Below, piece after piece: positions 1 through 10,563 of a DNA stretch of 64,000 nucleotides (position 1 is the stretch's first letter; each line of letters starts with the position of its first letter). The translations under genes and the position numbers were made by a program. The DNA is from Candidatus Caldilinea saccharophila (GTDB lineage: Bacteria > Chloroflexota > Anaerolineae > Caldilineales > Caldilineaceae): contig JADJVW010000007.1 of assembly GCA_016710365.1 (NCBI GenBank), positions 62,001 to 126,000 of the forward strand, read 5' to 3'. The notes beneath the pieces are model-generated. The model had not been told where the DNA came from. It ran no database searches and saw only the letters and a list, made by a program, of their open reading frames with translations.

Positions 1-867
1 TGGACGGAGGCGGAGGTTTCGTGGAAGCTGATCGAAGAGATGGCCGTGCGCGGCGCCGACCTGCTGCAGCCCACCTGGGAGCGCAACGGCGGGCACAAAG
101 GCCGCCTCTCGATCCAGACCAACCCCATGTTCTACCGCAACTGCGAGGCGATTGTGGCGCAGGCGCGCCATTTCAACACGCTGGCGCCGAACATGCAGGT
201 TAAGATGCCGGTCACGCGCGCCGGCGTCGAAGCTATTGAGGAATCGACCTATCACGGCGTCAACGTCAACGCCACCGTCAGCTTCACCGTGCCGCAGGCC
301 GTCGCCGTCGCCGAAGCGGTCGAGCGCGGGTTGAACCGCCGCGCGGCCGAGGGTAAGGACGTAAGCAATATGCGCCCGGTCTGCACGATCATGATCGGCC
401 GCACCGACGACTGGGTCAAAATAGCGGCCAAGCGCGATGGCAACGCCATCGACCCGGCCTATCTGGATTGGGCCGGGATTGCCGTCTTCAAGCACGCCTA
501 CCGCCTCTGGCAGGAGCGCGGCTACCGCGTGCGCCTGCTGGCCGCCGCCTATCGTCACCTCGGCCACTGGTCGGAGCTGATCGGCGGCGATGTGGTGCTC
601 ACGATCCCTTACGAATGGCAGCTCAAGATCAACGCTTCTGACATCGAAGTGAAGGAACGGATGCAGACCCCGGTCGATCCCCAGATCGTCGAGGCGCTGT
701 ACACGATTCCTGATTTCCGTCGCGCCTACGACCCCGACGGCATGACGCCCGTCGAGTTTGAAGGGTACGGCGCCACCGTGCGCACGCTGCGCACCTTCAT
801 CGCCGCGGTGCACGACCTGAACGGCGTAATCCGGGATTTTATGCTGCCGAATCCGGATGTGGAGTAG
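1..867 (+). CDS. Transaldolase-family protein, 5' end outside the window
   Basis: The frame is open from base 1 to the stop at 865-867, so the N-terminus lies before the window and the ATG at 40 is probably internal. The fragment has the TAL/FSA class I aldolase signature: a VKMPVT strand whose lysine (codon 202-204) lines up with the Schiff-base lysine of transaldolase B, then GVNVNATVSFTVPQA, the counterpart of the GINCNLTLLFSFAQA segment. Such cytosolic enzymes transfer or release three-carbon units from ketose phosphates. It lies 100 bases before iolB on the same strand. No iolJ is present in the window, so this protein may supply the aldolase step of inositol breakdown; that is inference, since iolJ could lie upstream. 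Confidence 0.8.
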   Translation, partial: WTEAEVSWKLIEEMAVRGADLLQPTWERNGGHKGRLSIQTNPMFYRNCEAIVAQARHFNTLAPNMQVKMPVTRAGVEAIEESTYHGVNVNATVSFTVPQAVAVAEAVERGLNRRAAEGKDVSNMRPVCTIMIGRTDDWVKIAAKRDGNAIDPAYLDWAGIAVFKHAYRLWQERGYRVRLLAAAYRHLGHWSELIGGDVVLTIPYEWQLKINASDIEVKERMQTPVDPQIVEALYTIPDFRRAYDPDGMTPVEFEGYGATVRTLRTFIAAVHDLNGVIRDFMLPNPDVE

Positions 868-950
868 AGATTAGGAGATTGGGAGATTAGGGATTAGAGA
901 CGTCGCACAAGTTAATCTCCAATCTCTAATCTCCTAATCTCCAATCTCCC
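867..950. repeat. Inverted GAGATT repeat in the spacer before iolB
   Basis: The left arm (867-900) repeats GAGATTAGG/GGGAGATT and the right arm (912-950) repeats the complement AATCTCC/TAATCT. The RNA would fold into a long imperfect hairpin ending 17 bases before the iolB start. The same word family recurs at 5712-5766 and 11600-11683. No T-run follows, so it is not a typical intrinsic terminator. Confidence 0.75.
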
Positions 951-967
951 ATGCAAGGAAAAAGCTG

Positions 968-1870
968 ATGAAACAATACACAGCCAACAATCTGGTCATC
1001 CATTCCGGCAACTCCGGCGATCCGGATGTTGTTGTCGAGGTGACGCCCGAGGCGGCGGGCTGGGGCACCATTCACTTTCAGGCGCGGCGGCTGCGGGCCG
1101 ACCAGGTGTGGTCGTTTGACAGCGGCGCCAACGAGCTGGCGTTGGTGATGCTAGGCGGCGTGGTCGATGTGACCTCGAACCGCGGCGCGTGGCAGCAGGT
1201 CGGCGGGCGCGCCGATGTCTTTGCCGGGCCGCCGCACGCGCTCTACCTGCCGCCGCAGACTGCCTTCACCGTAACGGCCGCAACCGAGTGTGAGTTTGCC
1301 GTCACCTGGGTCGCATCGAACGCCGAGCACGCGCCGGTGGCGATTACGCCGGCTGATGTGCGCACCGAAATCCGCGGCGGCGGCCACGCCACGCGCCAGA
1401 TCAACAATATCATCCCGCCCGGCTTCCCCTGCGCACGGCTGGTGGTGGTGGAGGTCTACACGCCCGGCGGCAACTGGTCGAGCTACCCGCCACACAAGCA
1501 CGACGTGCACCGCGAAGATGGCGCGGGCGCGCTGCTGGAAGCCGACCTGGACGAGACCTACTACTACAAGATCGACCGCCCCGAAGGCTATGCCCTCCAA
1601 CGTGTCTATACCGACGCCAGCTCGCCTTTGCACCGGGCCGGCTACCCCATCGACGCGGCGGTCATCGCCCGCAACGACGACGTGGTGCTGATCCCGGAAG
1701 GCTACCATCCCGTCTCCAGCCCAGTTGGCTATACGACCTACTACTTGAATGTGTTGGCCGGCAGCGCGCAGAGCCTGACCGCCGTCGATGACCCGGATTA
1801 CGCCTGGGTCAAGCAAACCTACCAGAGCACAGACCCGCGCATTCCGCTCTATCCGGTAAACGCTGACTGA
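968..1870 (+). CDS. iolB: 5-deoxy-glucuronate isomerase (IolB), copy 1
   Basis: A 300-residue bicupin of the IolB/KduI family, close to the usual family length. It isomerises 5-deoxy-D-glucuronate, the product of IolD, to 2-deoxy-5-keto-D-gluconate in the cytosol. The family core is visible: EIRGGGHATRQINNI near residue 135, the metal-ligand motif YPPHKHD near 175, DETYYYK near 195 and EGYHPV near 240. The start follows AAGGAAAAAGCTG. Copy 2 at 17427-18263 shares these motifs but is shorter and clearly divergent, so the cluster has two iolB genes at opposite ends. It lies between the transaldolase-like gene and iolD on the same strand. Confidence 0.93.
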   Translation: MKQYTANNLVIHSGNSGDPDVVVEVTPEAAGWGTIHFQARRLRADQVWSFDSGANELALVMLGGVVDVTSNRGAWQQVGGRADVFAGPPHALYLPPQTAFTVTAATECEFAVTWVASNAEHAPVAITPADVRTEIRGGGHATRQINNIIPPGFPCARLVVVEVYTPGGNWSSYPPHKHDVHREDGAGALLEADLDETYYYKIDRPEGYALQRVYTDASSPLHRAGYPIDAAVIARNDDVVLIPEGYHPVSSPVGYTTYYLNVLAGSAQSLTAVDDPDYAWVKQTYQSTDPRIPLYPVNAD

Positions 1871-1878
1871 CCGAATTT

Positions 1879-1990
1879 TTAACGCAGAGACGCCGAGCGG
1901 CAGAGATTTACAGAGAAGCCTTTTCAGGGAAATGATTCTTTTGTCTCTTTCTCTACTTTTTTCTCTGCATCTCTGCGCTTCTGCGTCAAA
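1879..1990. repeat. Inverted CGCAGAG repeat before iolD
   Basis: The left arm begins TTAACGCAGAGACGCCG and the right arm ends CTCTGCGCTTCTGCGTCAA, giving an imperfect hairpin that fills the iolB-iolD spacer. Related words occur at 12751-12782, 22596-22638 and 63820-63920, so this is a dispersed intergenic family. No coding content was seen. Confidence 0.65.
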
Positions 1991-2023
1991 GCTTTCATCC
2001 GCTTCAAACGGGAGTTTTCACAC

Positions 2024-3910
<1,887 letters not shown>

Positions 3911-4002
3911 GTGTCGGGATGCAAGCCAGCGCAAAAAATAGACCACGGATGAAGCGGATTTGGCGAATTTTTATCCAAAAACATCCGTAGTGATCCGCCT
4001 AG

Positions 4003-4143
4003 TACACACGGGCTAAAATACCTCATTGGTTGCTTGGTAGGGGCGCCCCCCCGTGTGCGCCCGGAAGCCGGACAGGCACGGGGGCCGGACAGGCACGGGG
4101 GCCTGTCCCTACCAAATCTACGGCAGAATTATGCCCACCTGTA
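4003..4143 (-). mobile_element. MITE-like element, family A, copy 1 (longest)
   Basis: A 141-base element with imperfect terminal inverted repeats: TACACACGGGCTAAAATA at the left and the complement of TACAGGTGGGCATAATT at the right. Copies occur at 17283-17404 and 40033-40156 in the opposite orientation. This copy carries an internal tandem duplication of GGACAGGCACGGGGGCC, which explains its extra length. It sits inside the 322-base iolD-iolA spacer, which is otherwise an inverted ACCACGGAT/ATCCGTGG repeat split by the insertion. No clean target-site duplication is visible here. It is too short to encode a protein and would need a transposase elsewhere. Confidence 0.75.
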
Positions 4144-4232
4144 CTAATCCGTGGCCAATTGAAGCCTGGCTGAACCGTTACTTACCAATTAGCAGTTGAT
4201 TTTACTTTCTAAATGCAGGAGCAAAGACAGGC

Positions 4233-5702
4233 ATGGCTGAAAAACTGTTGAACTATGTCAATGGCGCGTGGCGCGAATCCGCCGCCGAACGCTATCTGGA
4301 TGTGCCAAACCCGGCTACAGCCGAGGTGTTAGCGCGGACGCCGCTCTCTCCGCCTGCTGAGGTGGATGAGGCGGCGCGCATGGCGGCGGAGGCGTTCCCG
4401 GCTTGGCGGCGCACGCCCGCGCCGGCGCGCATCCAATATCTCTTCAAGCTCAAGATGTTGATGGAGGAGCACTTCGAGGACCTGGCCCGCTCCATCACGC
4501 TGGAAAATGGCAAGATTCTCGACGACGCGCGCGGAGAAATGCGCCGCGCCATCGAGAACGTGGAGGTGGCCTGCGGCATCCCCATGCTGATGCTGGGCGA
4601 CTTCGCCGAGGATGTGGCGCGCGGGGTGGACGAGTACATGATCCGCCAGCCGGTGGGCGTGGCCGCGATCATCTGCCCGTTCAACTTCCCGGGCATGATT
4701 CCCTTCTGGTACCTGCCCTACGCGCTGGCGTGCGGCAACACGGTCATCGTCAAGCCGTCGGAGCGCTGCCCGATCACGCTGCAAAAGGTCTTCCGCCTGC
4801 TCGAAGAGGTCGGTTTCCCACCCGGCGTGGTGAACCTGGTTAATGGCGGCGCGGACACCGTCAACGCGCTGCTCGATCACCCGGCCATCGCGGCGGTGAC
4901 CTTCGTCGGCTCGACCGCAGTGGCGCGGCACGTCTATGCGCGAGCGTCGGCCAACGGCAAGCGCGTGCAGGCGCAAGGCGGCGCCAAGAACCCGATCATC
5001 CTGCTGCCCGACGCGGACGTGGAACTGACCACGAGCATCGTAACCGACAGCGCGTTTGGCAACGCGGGCCAGCGCTGCCTGGCTGCCTCGCTGGCGATCA
5101 CCGTGGCCGATGCCGACCGCATCTTCGTGCCGGCGCTGGCGGAATACGCCGGATCGCGCGTCGTCGGCAACGGGCTGGAGCAAGGCGTGCACATGGGGCC
5201 TGTCATCACGCCGCAAGAAGAGCGCATCGAAGGGCTGATCCAGCAGGGGTTGGACGAAGGCGCCGAGTTGGTGCTGGACGGGCGCGGCCCCACGATCCCT
5301 GGCTACGCGCAAGGCAATTTCCTGCGCCCGACGATCATCAGCGACATCCCAGTGGGTGGCACGCTCGCCAAGACCGAACTCTTCGGGCCGGTGCTGGGCA
5401 TCATGCGCGTGGACACGGTGGAAGATGCGATCCGGCTGGTTAACAGCGGCGAGTATGGCAACATGGCGTGCGTCTTCACCAGCAGCGGTGCGGCCGCGCG
5501 CAAGTTCCGCTACGAAGCCGACGCCGGCAACATCGGCATCAACATCGGCGTGGCCGCACCCATGGCCTTCTTCCCCTTCAGCGGCTGGAAGAACAGCTTC
5601 TTCGGCACGCTGCACGCGCAGGGCAAACACGCGGTCGAATTCTTCACGCAGACCAAGGTCGTGGTCGAACGCTGGCTGGGGACGTGGGAGCGGAAATTTT
5701 AG
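4233..5702 (+). CDS. iolA: Methylmalonate-semialdehyde / malonate-semialdehyde dehydrogenase (acylating)
   Basis: A 489-residue CoA-dependent aldehyde dehydrogenase (MmsA/IolA type). It converts malonate semialdehyde to acetyl-CoA and CO2, the last step of inositol catabolism; relatives do the same in valine breakdown. Visible motifs are the NAD-binding ICPFNFPGM and VKPSERCP segments, FVGSTAVARH, and the catalytic cysteine in NAGQRCLA (about residue 281). It has the length of the acylating subfamily. The start is supported by GCAGGAG upstream. It follows iolD and precedes the sugar transporter, fitting an inositol role over valine. Confidence 0.92.
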   Translation: MAEKLLNYVNGAWRESAAERYLDVPNPATAEVLARTPLSPPAEVDEAARMAAEAFPAWRRTPAPARIQYLFKLKMLMEEHFEDLARSITLENGKILDDARGEMRRAIENVEVACGIPMLMLGDFAEDVARGVDEYMIRQPVGVAAIICPFNFPGMIPFWYLPYALACGNTVIVKPSERCPITLQKVFRLLEEVGFPPGVVNLVNGGADTVNALLDHPAIAAVTFVGSTAVARHVYARASANGKRVQAQGGAKNPIILLPDADVELTTSIVTDSAFGNAGQRCLAASLAITVADADRIFVPALAEYAGSRVVGNGLEQGVHMGPVITPQEERIEGLIQQGLDEGAELVLDGRGPTIPGYAQGNFLRPTIISDIPVGGTLAKTELFGPVLGIMRVDTVEDAIRLVNSGEYGNMACVFTSSGAAARKFRYEADAGNIGINIGVAAPMAFFPFSGWKNSFFGTLHAQGKHAVEFFTQTKVVVERWLGTWERKF

Positions 5703-5711
5703 GCGAGAGGC

Positions 5712-5766
5712 GAGATTAGAGATCAGAGATGGGCAGTTCAATCGCCCATCTCTGATCTCCAATCTC
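5712..5766. repeat. Perfect-type hairpin after iolA (GAGATT family)
   Basis: The arms at 5712-5734 and 5744-5766 pair over 23 bases with one mismatch around a 9-base loop. It lies 9 bases after the iolA stop and could slow decay or attenuate transcription between iolA and the transporter. No T-run follows it. It belongs to the same word family as the repeats at 867-950 and 11600-11683. Confidence 0.7.
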
Positions 5767-5873
5767 TTGATGATAAGGCGAGGGAGGATGGTGCGACTGG
5801 AGCATGATGCAACAAGCAATTTCCTGGAATGTGTGCATTTTGTCAGGCCAACAACCCAAAAGGAGAATTCCCG

Positions 5874-6895
5874 ATGATTTTCAAGAAGAACCTGTCGTTC
5901 GTGATCGCTGTATTGGTCATGCTTTCGATGGTGGCAGGCTGTGCCGCGCCGGCCGCAGCGCCCGCCGCACCGGCTGCTGACGAAGCCGCCGCCACTGAGG
6001 CTGCCCCGGCTGAAGGCGCGGCCGAAGCCGCGCCGGCTGGCAGCACAGAACCCATCAAGATTGGCGTCAGCATGCTCTTCGACGACCGCTGGCTCACCTC
6101 GATGCGCGAGGCGATGCAGGCTTACGGCGACGCAGGGAAAATGTGGAAGTGACCTTTGTCGACTCCAAGGAAGACGTAGCCGTGCAGTTGGGCCAGGTGG
6201 AGAATTTCATCACGCAAGGGATGGACGCCATTGTCCTGGTGGCGGCTAATACCGACGCCACCGACCCGATGACGCAGGCGGCGGTCGACGCGGGCATCCC
6301 GTTAGTTTATGTCAATCGGAAGCCAGCCAACCTGCCGGAAGGCACCGCCTATGTCGGTTCGGATTCGATCGACGCCGGCATCATGCAGATGGAGTACATC
6401 GCTGAGAAGTTGGGCGGCAAGGGCAACATCGTGATCATGAACGGCAACCTGAGCCAGGAAGCGGCGCAGATGCGCACCGAGGGCGTCAAGCAGGTGGCGG
6501 CCAAGTTCCCGGACATCACGATCACCAAAGAGCAGTCGGGCAATTGGTCGCGCGACGAAGGTCTGGCGCTCATGGAGAACTGGCTTTCCACCGGCGATCA
6601 GATCGACGCGGTGGCCTCCAACAATGACGAAATGGCCATCGGCGCCATTGCTGCCATTGACGCAGCCGGCAAGCTGGGCGAGATCATCGTCGGCGGCGTC
6701 GATGCGTCGGCCGATGCGCTGGCCGAAATGGAAGCAGGGCGTCTGGACATCACTGTCTTCCAGAATGCGGTCGGCCAGGGTGAAGGCGGCATTGCGACGG
6801 CGGTTGCGCTGGCGCGCGGCGAGCCGGTCGAGCAGGTCGTCTGGATTCCCTACGAACTGGTGACGCCCGAGAACTACAAGGACTACATGCAGTAA
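5874..6895 (+). pseudogene. Sugar/inositol ABC transporter binding lipoprotein, single-base frameshift
   Basis: A periplasmic-binding-protein type 1 (RbsB-like) lipoprotein. It has a signal peptide with lipobox VAGC (residue about 22), an Ala/Pro linker, then IGVSMLFDDRWLTSMR. The frame breaks near 6136-6143. Adding one A to the GGGAAAATGTGG run restores GKNVEVTFVDSKED and a 340-residue protein ending YKDYMQ. The second half is continuous from 6143 and contains VNRKPANLPEG, GNWSRDEG and ASNNDEMAIGA. Its role would be to deliver inositol or a related sugar to the ATPase and permease downstream. The start follows AAGGAG. Because the break is one base in an A-run, it may be a sequence error rather than real decay. 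Confidence 0.85.
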
Positions 6896-6923
6896 GCCGG
6901 CGTAGCGAACGAATGAAGTTGTC

Positions 6924-6956
6924 ACCTTCCAGGAAGCTTTGAGCTTCCTGGAAGGT
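6924..6956 (+). promoter_or_regulatory. Intercistronic stem-loop between binding protein and ATPase
   Basis: A perfect 15-base-pair stem (6924-6938 with 6942-6956) closes a 3-base loop, 28 bases after the binding-protein stop. No T-run follows, so partial read-through is expected. Such hairpins commonly raise binding-protein mRNA over that of the membrane subunits by blocking 3' decay or attenuating transcription. A second transporter in this window has the same arrangement at 37283-37319. Confidence 0.75.
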
Positions 6957-6988
6957 TGGGGCCAGACGATTGAGCAGCAGGAGGCGGC

Positions 6989-8530
6989 ATGGATCACGAC
7001 AACGTACTGGTCATGGAACATATTTCCAAGTCCTTTCCAGGCGTCAAAGCGCTCAACGACGTACATCTGACGGTGCGCGGCGGCACGGTTCATGCACTCA
7101 TGGGTGAAAACGGCGCCGGCAAGTCCACGCTGATGAAGGTGCTGATCGGGATGTACATCCCCGACGAAGGGAACATCACCTTTCTGGGTAATCCGGTCAA
7201 AATCGAAAACACCCAGCAGGCGCTCAAGATGGGGATTTCGATGATCCATCAGGAGTTGTCGCCTGAACCCTACATGACGGTAGCGGAGAACATCTATCTG
7301 GGGCGAGAGCCATTGGGGCGCTTCGGTCTGATCGACAAGAAGAAAATGGTGGCGGACACACGCACCTTGCTGGAGCGGCTGGAGATCAAGATCGACCCGA
7401 ACAAGGTCATGCGCGAGCTGAGTGTTGCCAACACGCAGATGGTGGAAATCGCCAAAGCCATCTCCTACAACTCCAGCCTGATCATCATGGACGAGCCAAC
7501 CTCGGCCATCACCGAGCGCGAGGTGGCGCACCTCTTTCGCATGGTGCGCGCGCTCAAAGAGCAGGGCGTGGCGATCATCTACATCACGCACAAGATGGAC
7601 GAAGTTTTTCAGATTGCGGACGACATCACTGTCTTCCGCGACGGCCAGTACATTGCCACCGTGCCCGCTGCCGAGACCAACCGCAACAGCCTGATCGCCA
7701 TGATGGTGGGGCGCGAGCTGACCAATCTCTTCCCCAAAGAGGATGCGACGATCGGCGAAGTGGTGCTGTCGGTGCGCAATCTAACGCGCAACGGCATTGT
7801 GCATGATGTCAGCTTTGACCTGCGCCGCGGCGAAATTTTGGGATTGTCCGGGTTGATGGGCGCGGGGCGCACCGAGGTGATCGAAGGCATTTTTGGCATC
7901 AAGCCGATCGACGCCGGCGAGATCACTATCAACGGCCAGCGCGTGCAGATCAAGACGCCTGGCGACGCCATCAAGCACGGCCTGGCGCTGCTCACGGAGG
8001 ATCGTAAATTGTCCGGCATCATGGGCGTGCTCTCCGTGCGCGACAATATGATGATTGCCAGCCTGGGCAGCTACACCAAGGGCGGCTTTCTCAACATGCG
8101 CATCATCAACCAGACCTGCGGCCGCGAGAAGAGCCGGCTGGAGCTGAAGACGCCCACCATGGATCAGTTGATCAAGCTGCTTTCTGGCGGCAACCAACAG
8201 AAGGTGCTCGTCTCACGTTGGCTGCTGACCACGCCCGACATCCTGATCCTGGACGAGCCGACGCGCGGCATCGACGTCGGCGCCAAGTCGGAGATTCACC
8301 GGCTGATGTCCAAGCTGGCCCAGGAGGGCAAGGCAATCCTCATGATCTCGTCGGAGCTCCCCGAAATTCTGGGCATGAGCGATCGCGTGCTGGTGATGCA
8401 CGAAGGCCGGATCAGCGGCGAATTTGCACGCAAGGACGCGACGCAGGAGAGCATTATGCGTGCGGCGACAGGTCATGCCGCTGCGCAGCAGCAGGCTGAG
8501 CAGGAGCACGCTGCAGCCGCAGTCGTCTAG
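6989..8530 (+). CDS. Sugar ABC transporter ATP-binding protein (two ATPase domains)
   Basis: A 513-residue RbsA/MglA-type protein with two fused nucleotide-binding domains, energising import of inositol or a related sugar at the inner face of the membrane. The N-terminal domain has Walker A GENGAGKST (about residue 38) and Walker B LIIMDEPTS (about 165). The C-terminal domain has the family-typical degenerate Walker A GLMGAGRTE (about 288), signature LSGGNQQKV (about 395) and Walker B ILILDEPTRGID (about 418). The start follows AGGAGG at 6 bases. It lies between the binding protein and the permease and ends in an Ala/Gln-rich tail. Confidence 0.93.
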   Translation: MDHDNVLVMEHISKSFPGVKALNDVHLTVRGGTVHALMGENGAGKSTLMKVLIGMYIPDEGNITFLGNPVKIENTQQALKMGISMIHQELSPEPYMTVAENIYLGREPLGRFGLIDKKKMVADTRTLLERLEIKIDPNKVMRELSVANTQMVEIAKAISYNSSLIIMDEPTSAITEREVAHLFRMVRALKEQGVAIIYITHKMDEVFQIADDITVFRDGQYIATVPAAETNRNSLIAMMVGRELTNLFPKEDATIGEVVLSVRNLTRNGIVHDVSFDLRRGEILGLSGLMGAGRTEVIEGIFGIKPIDAGEITINGQRVQIKTPGDAIKHGLALLTEDRKLSGIMGVLSVRDNMMIASLGSYTKGGFLNMRIINQTCGREKSRLELKTPTMDQLIKLLSGGNQQKVLVSRWLLTTPDILILDEPTRGIDVGAKSEIHRLMSKLAQEGKAILMISSELPEILGMSDRVLVMHEGRISGEFARKDATQESIMRAATGHAAAQQQAEQEHAAAAVV

Positions 8531-8568
8531 GGTAAGGCGCCCTTCCCCATAGGAAGAGAAGAGGGAAT

Positions 8569-9573
8569 ATGGCAGTCAAGGCAAGCGCAGAGACTCAAGC
8601 CAAAAATGCGAATTGGGAGCGCATCAATGCCTTCCTGAACAAATACGGCATTGTTTTGATCTTGTTGGCAATGTTTATCGCCTTTTCGTTGCTCTCGGAA
8701 GGTTTCTTCACGACGCGCAACATTTTCAACATCATCCGCCAGATTTCCTTCATGGGGTTGATTGCAATCGGCGTCACCATGGTCATCATCACCGGCGGCA
8801 TCGATCTTGGCTCCGGCTCCGTATTAGCGCTTTGTGCGGTGATCGCCACCAGCCTTGCGCAGTTGCCCAATTCGGCGACGCTCAAGTATGAAGGGCTGAA
8901 CCTGCCCATTATCGCGCCCATCGTCGCTGCGTTGGCCGTGGGCGCGTTGACCGGCGTCATCAACGGGTCTTTGATCTCGAAGTTCAAGATTCCACCCTTT
9001 ATTGCCACCCTGGGCATGATGACAGTTGCGCGCGGGTTCGCCCTGATCTACTCGAACAAGCCATTGTCCCAGTTGACGCCCGAATACAACTTCATCGGTC
9101 AAGGCGCCATTTGGGGCGTGCCATTTCCTGTCATCATCCTGGTGGTGGTGGCGATCGCCACGCACATCATGCTGAACAACACGCCCTTTGGCCGTTACAT
9201 CTATGCATTGGGCGGCAACGAACAGGCTGCGCGTATTTCGGGCGTGAACATCGATCGCGTCAAGATCGGCGTCTACACGTTGGCCGGTCTGTTGTCGGGG
9301 TTGGCTGGCCTGGTCGTTTCCTCACGCGTCGGCTCCGGCCAGCCCGGCCAGGGCGTCGGCATCGAACTGGACGCGATTGCCGCAGCCGTCATCGGCGGCA
9401 CCAGCCTCGCCGGCGGCATCGGCACCATCTGGGGCACAATCGTCGGTGCGCTGATTATCGGCGTGCTGGACAACGGCCTGATTTTGTTGAACGTCGATCA
9501 GTACTGGATCACCATCGTCAAGGGTACCATCATTGTCGTAGCGGTCATCATCGACCAACGTAAGAACCGCTAG
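8569..9573 (+). CDS. Sugar ABC transporter permease (RbsC family)
   Basis: A 334-residue polytopic membrane protein of the BPD_transp_2 family. It forms the channel for the binding protein at 5874 and the ATPase at 6989. About eight to ten hydrophobic segments are visible. The family motifs TMVIITGGIDLGSGS (about residue 65), GMMTVARGFALIYS (about 145) and ALGGNEQAARISGV (about 210, the ATPase-contacting loop) are intact. The start follows GAGGGAAT. The distance to the next gene is only 10 bases, so the unknown protein at 9584 is probably co-transcribed. Confidence 0.93.
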   Translation: MAVKASAETQAKNANWERINAFLNKYGIVLILLAMFIAFSLLSEGFFTTRNIFNIIRQISFMGLIAIGVTMVIITGGIDLGSGSVLALCAVIATSLAQLPNSATLKYEGLNLPIIAPIVAALAVGALTGVINGSLISKFKIPPFIATLGMMTVARGFALIYSNKPLSQLTPEYNFIGQGAIWGVPFPVIILVVVAIATHIMLNNTPFGRYIYALGGNEQAARISGVNIDRVKIGVYTLAGLLSGLAGLVVSSRVGSGQPGQGVGIELDAIAAAVIGGTSLAGGIGTIWGTIVGALIIGVLDNGLILLNVDQYWITIVKGTIIVVAVIIDQRKNR

Positions 9574-9583
9574 GAGGGCAGGC

Positions 9584-10486
9584 ATGGAACCGTGGCAGAC
9601 AAAAGCGTCGGAATTTCATCCTTACCTCATCGCTTCTCTTGACGAACTACCCGACAACCTGCGCCCCTTCGTCGAGGAAGCGCTGCCCTCCGGCTCGATG
9701 CTGGCGAGCGGGCTGGTCGTGCCCGCCAACTACCGCGCCGACGCCCCGGAGGGCGAGCCGCATCCAGTCCCTGCACAGGCGCTGCTCTTCACCGGCGACG
9801 GCTTGTGGCAGGTGCAGGCGTCCGAGCATGGCCAACCGCCCCCGGCGCCCATTTATGTCGAGCCAGACGCCATCCGCTGGATCCGGTCGAGCCATCTGTT
9901 GCTCTACGGGCGGCTGGAGATCGCCAGCGCCGTGCAAGGCAAGCCGGTGCTGCTGGATGTTGAATTCAACGCGGTCGGCTGGCGCCAGAAAGATCAAAAT
10001 TGGCGCAACCTGGTGGCGCGGTGCGTCGGACTGCCGCCGCTTCTATCTGATGCGGCGCCTGCTCCAAGCGAACAGGATCGAGCGCTCTTGCACGCTGCGC
10101 CCGAAAAATTCGTGGACGGGCTATTCAAGTACGGCTTGTACACTGGCGAGACGTTGTCAGCCGCAACTTTCCATCCGGCGGTCTGGCAACATCACCTCCT
10201 TGCATTCGACGAACAGCTTGCCCCTGATACGCTGGTCGCATTGACCAACGCCTCGGTGCTGATCCTCACCGAGGAGAAGGCCCTGGTGCGCCGCAGCAAC
10301 GATCTCGGACTACTCATCACCCGCATTCCCCGCCTGGCAATTGCCGGGATGGAGGTCGCCACGCGCGGACCGGTGGATAGCGTGATTTTTGCGCTTGACC
10401 GCGGCGGCGTTACGGAGCAGGTTCGTCTGGGCCTGGCGCACGAGGCCGCCGAAGCGTGGGTAGTCATGTGGGAAAATCAATTTTGA
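9584..10486 (+). CDS. Unrecognised 300-residue protein, possible tandem PH-like domains
   Basis: I do not recognise this protein. It starts 10 bases after the permease stop behind AGGAGGG, so it belongs to the transporter operon. It has no signal peptide or membrane helix. The last 100 residues (VALTNASVLILTEEK through the final tryptophan helix) have the strand-rich pattern with a closing helix seen in bacterial PH-like domains. The middle (QALLFTGDGLWQV, HLLLYGRLEIA) looks like a second, more degenerate copy. The domain reading is inference from pattern alone. The position between the inositol transporter and iolG suggests an accessory role in uptake or its control. Confidence 0.8.
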   Translation: MEPWQTKASEFHPYLIASLDELPDNLRPFVEEALPSGSMLASGLVVPANYRADAPEGEPHPVPAQALLFTGDGLWQVQASEHGQPPPAPIYVEPDAIRWIRSSHLLLYGRLEIASAVQGKPVLLDVEFNAVGWRQKDQNWRNLVARCVGLPPLLSDAAPAPSEQDRALLHAAPEKFVDGLFKYGLYTGETLSAATFHPAVWQHHLLAFDEQLAPDTLVALTNASVLILTEEKALVRRSNDLGLLITRIPRLAIAGMEVATRGPVDSVIFALDRGGVTEQVRLGLAHEAAEAWVVMWENQF

Positions 10487-10563
10487 TCAATCCGTGGCGG
10501 GGGCCGGATCGCAGCCAGCGCCGCCGCCCATCGAGACATGGGACACAGTGACAGGGGTGAGTT

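Noticed and set aside
6130..6145. Programmed frameshifting in the binding-protein gene
   Set aside because: GGGAAAATGTGG is not a canonical slippery heptamer with a following structure; a missing A in the run is simpler.
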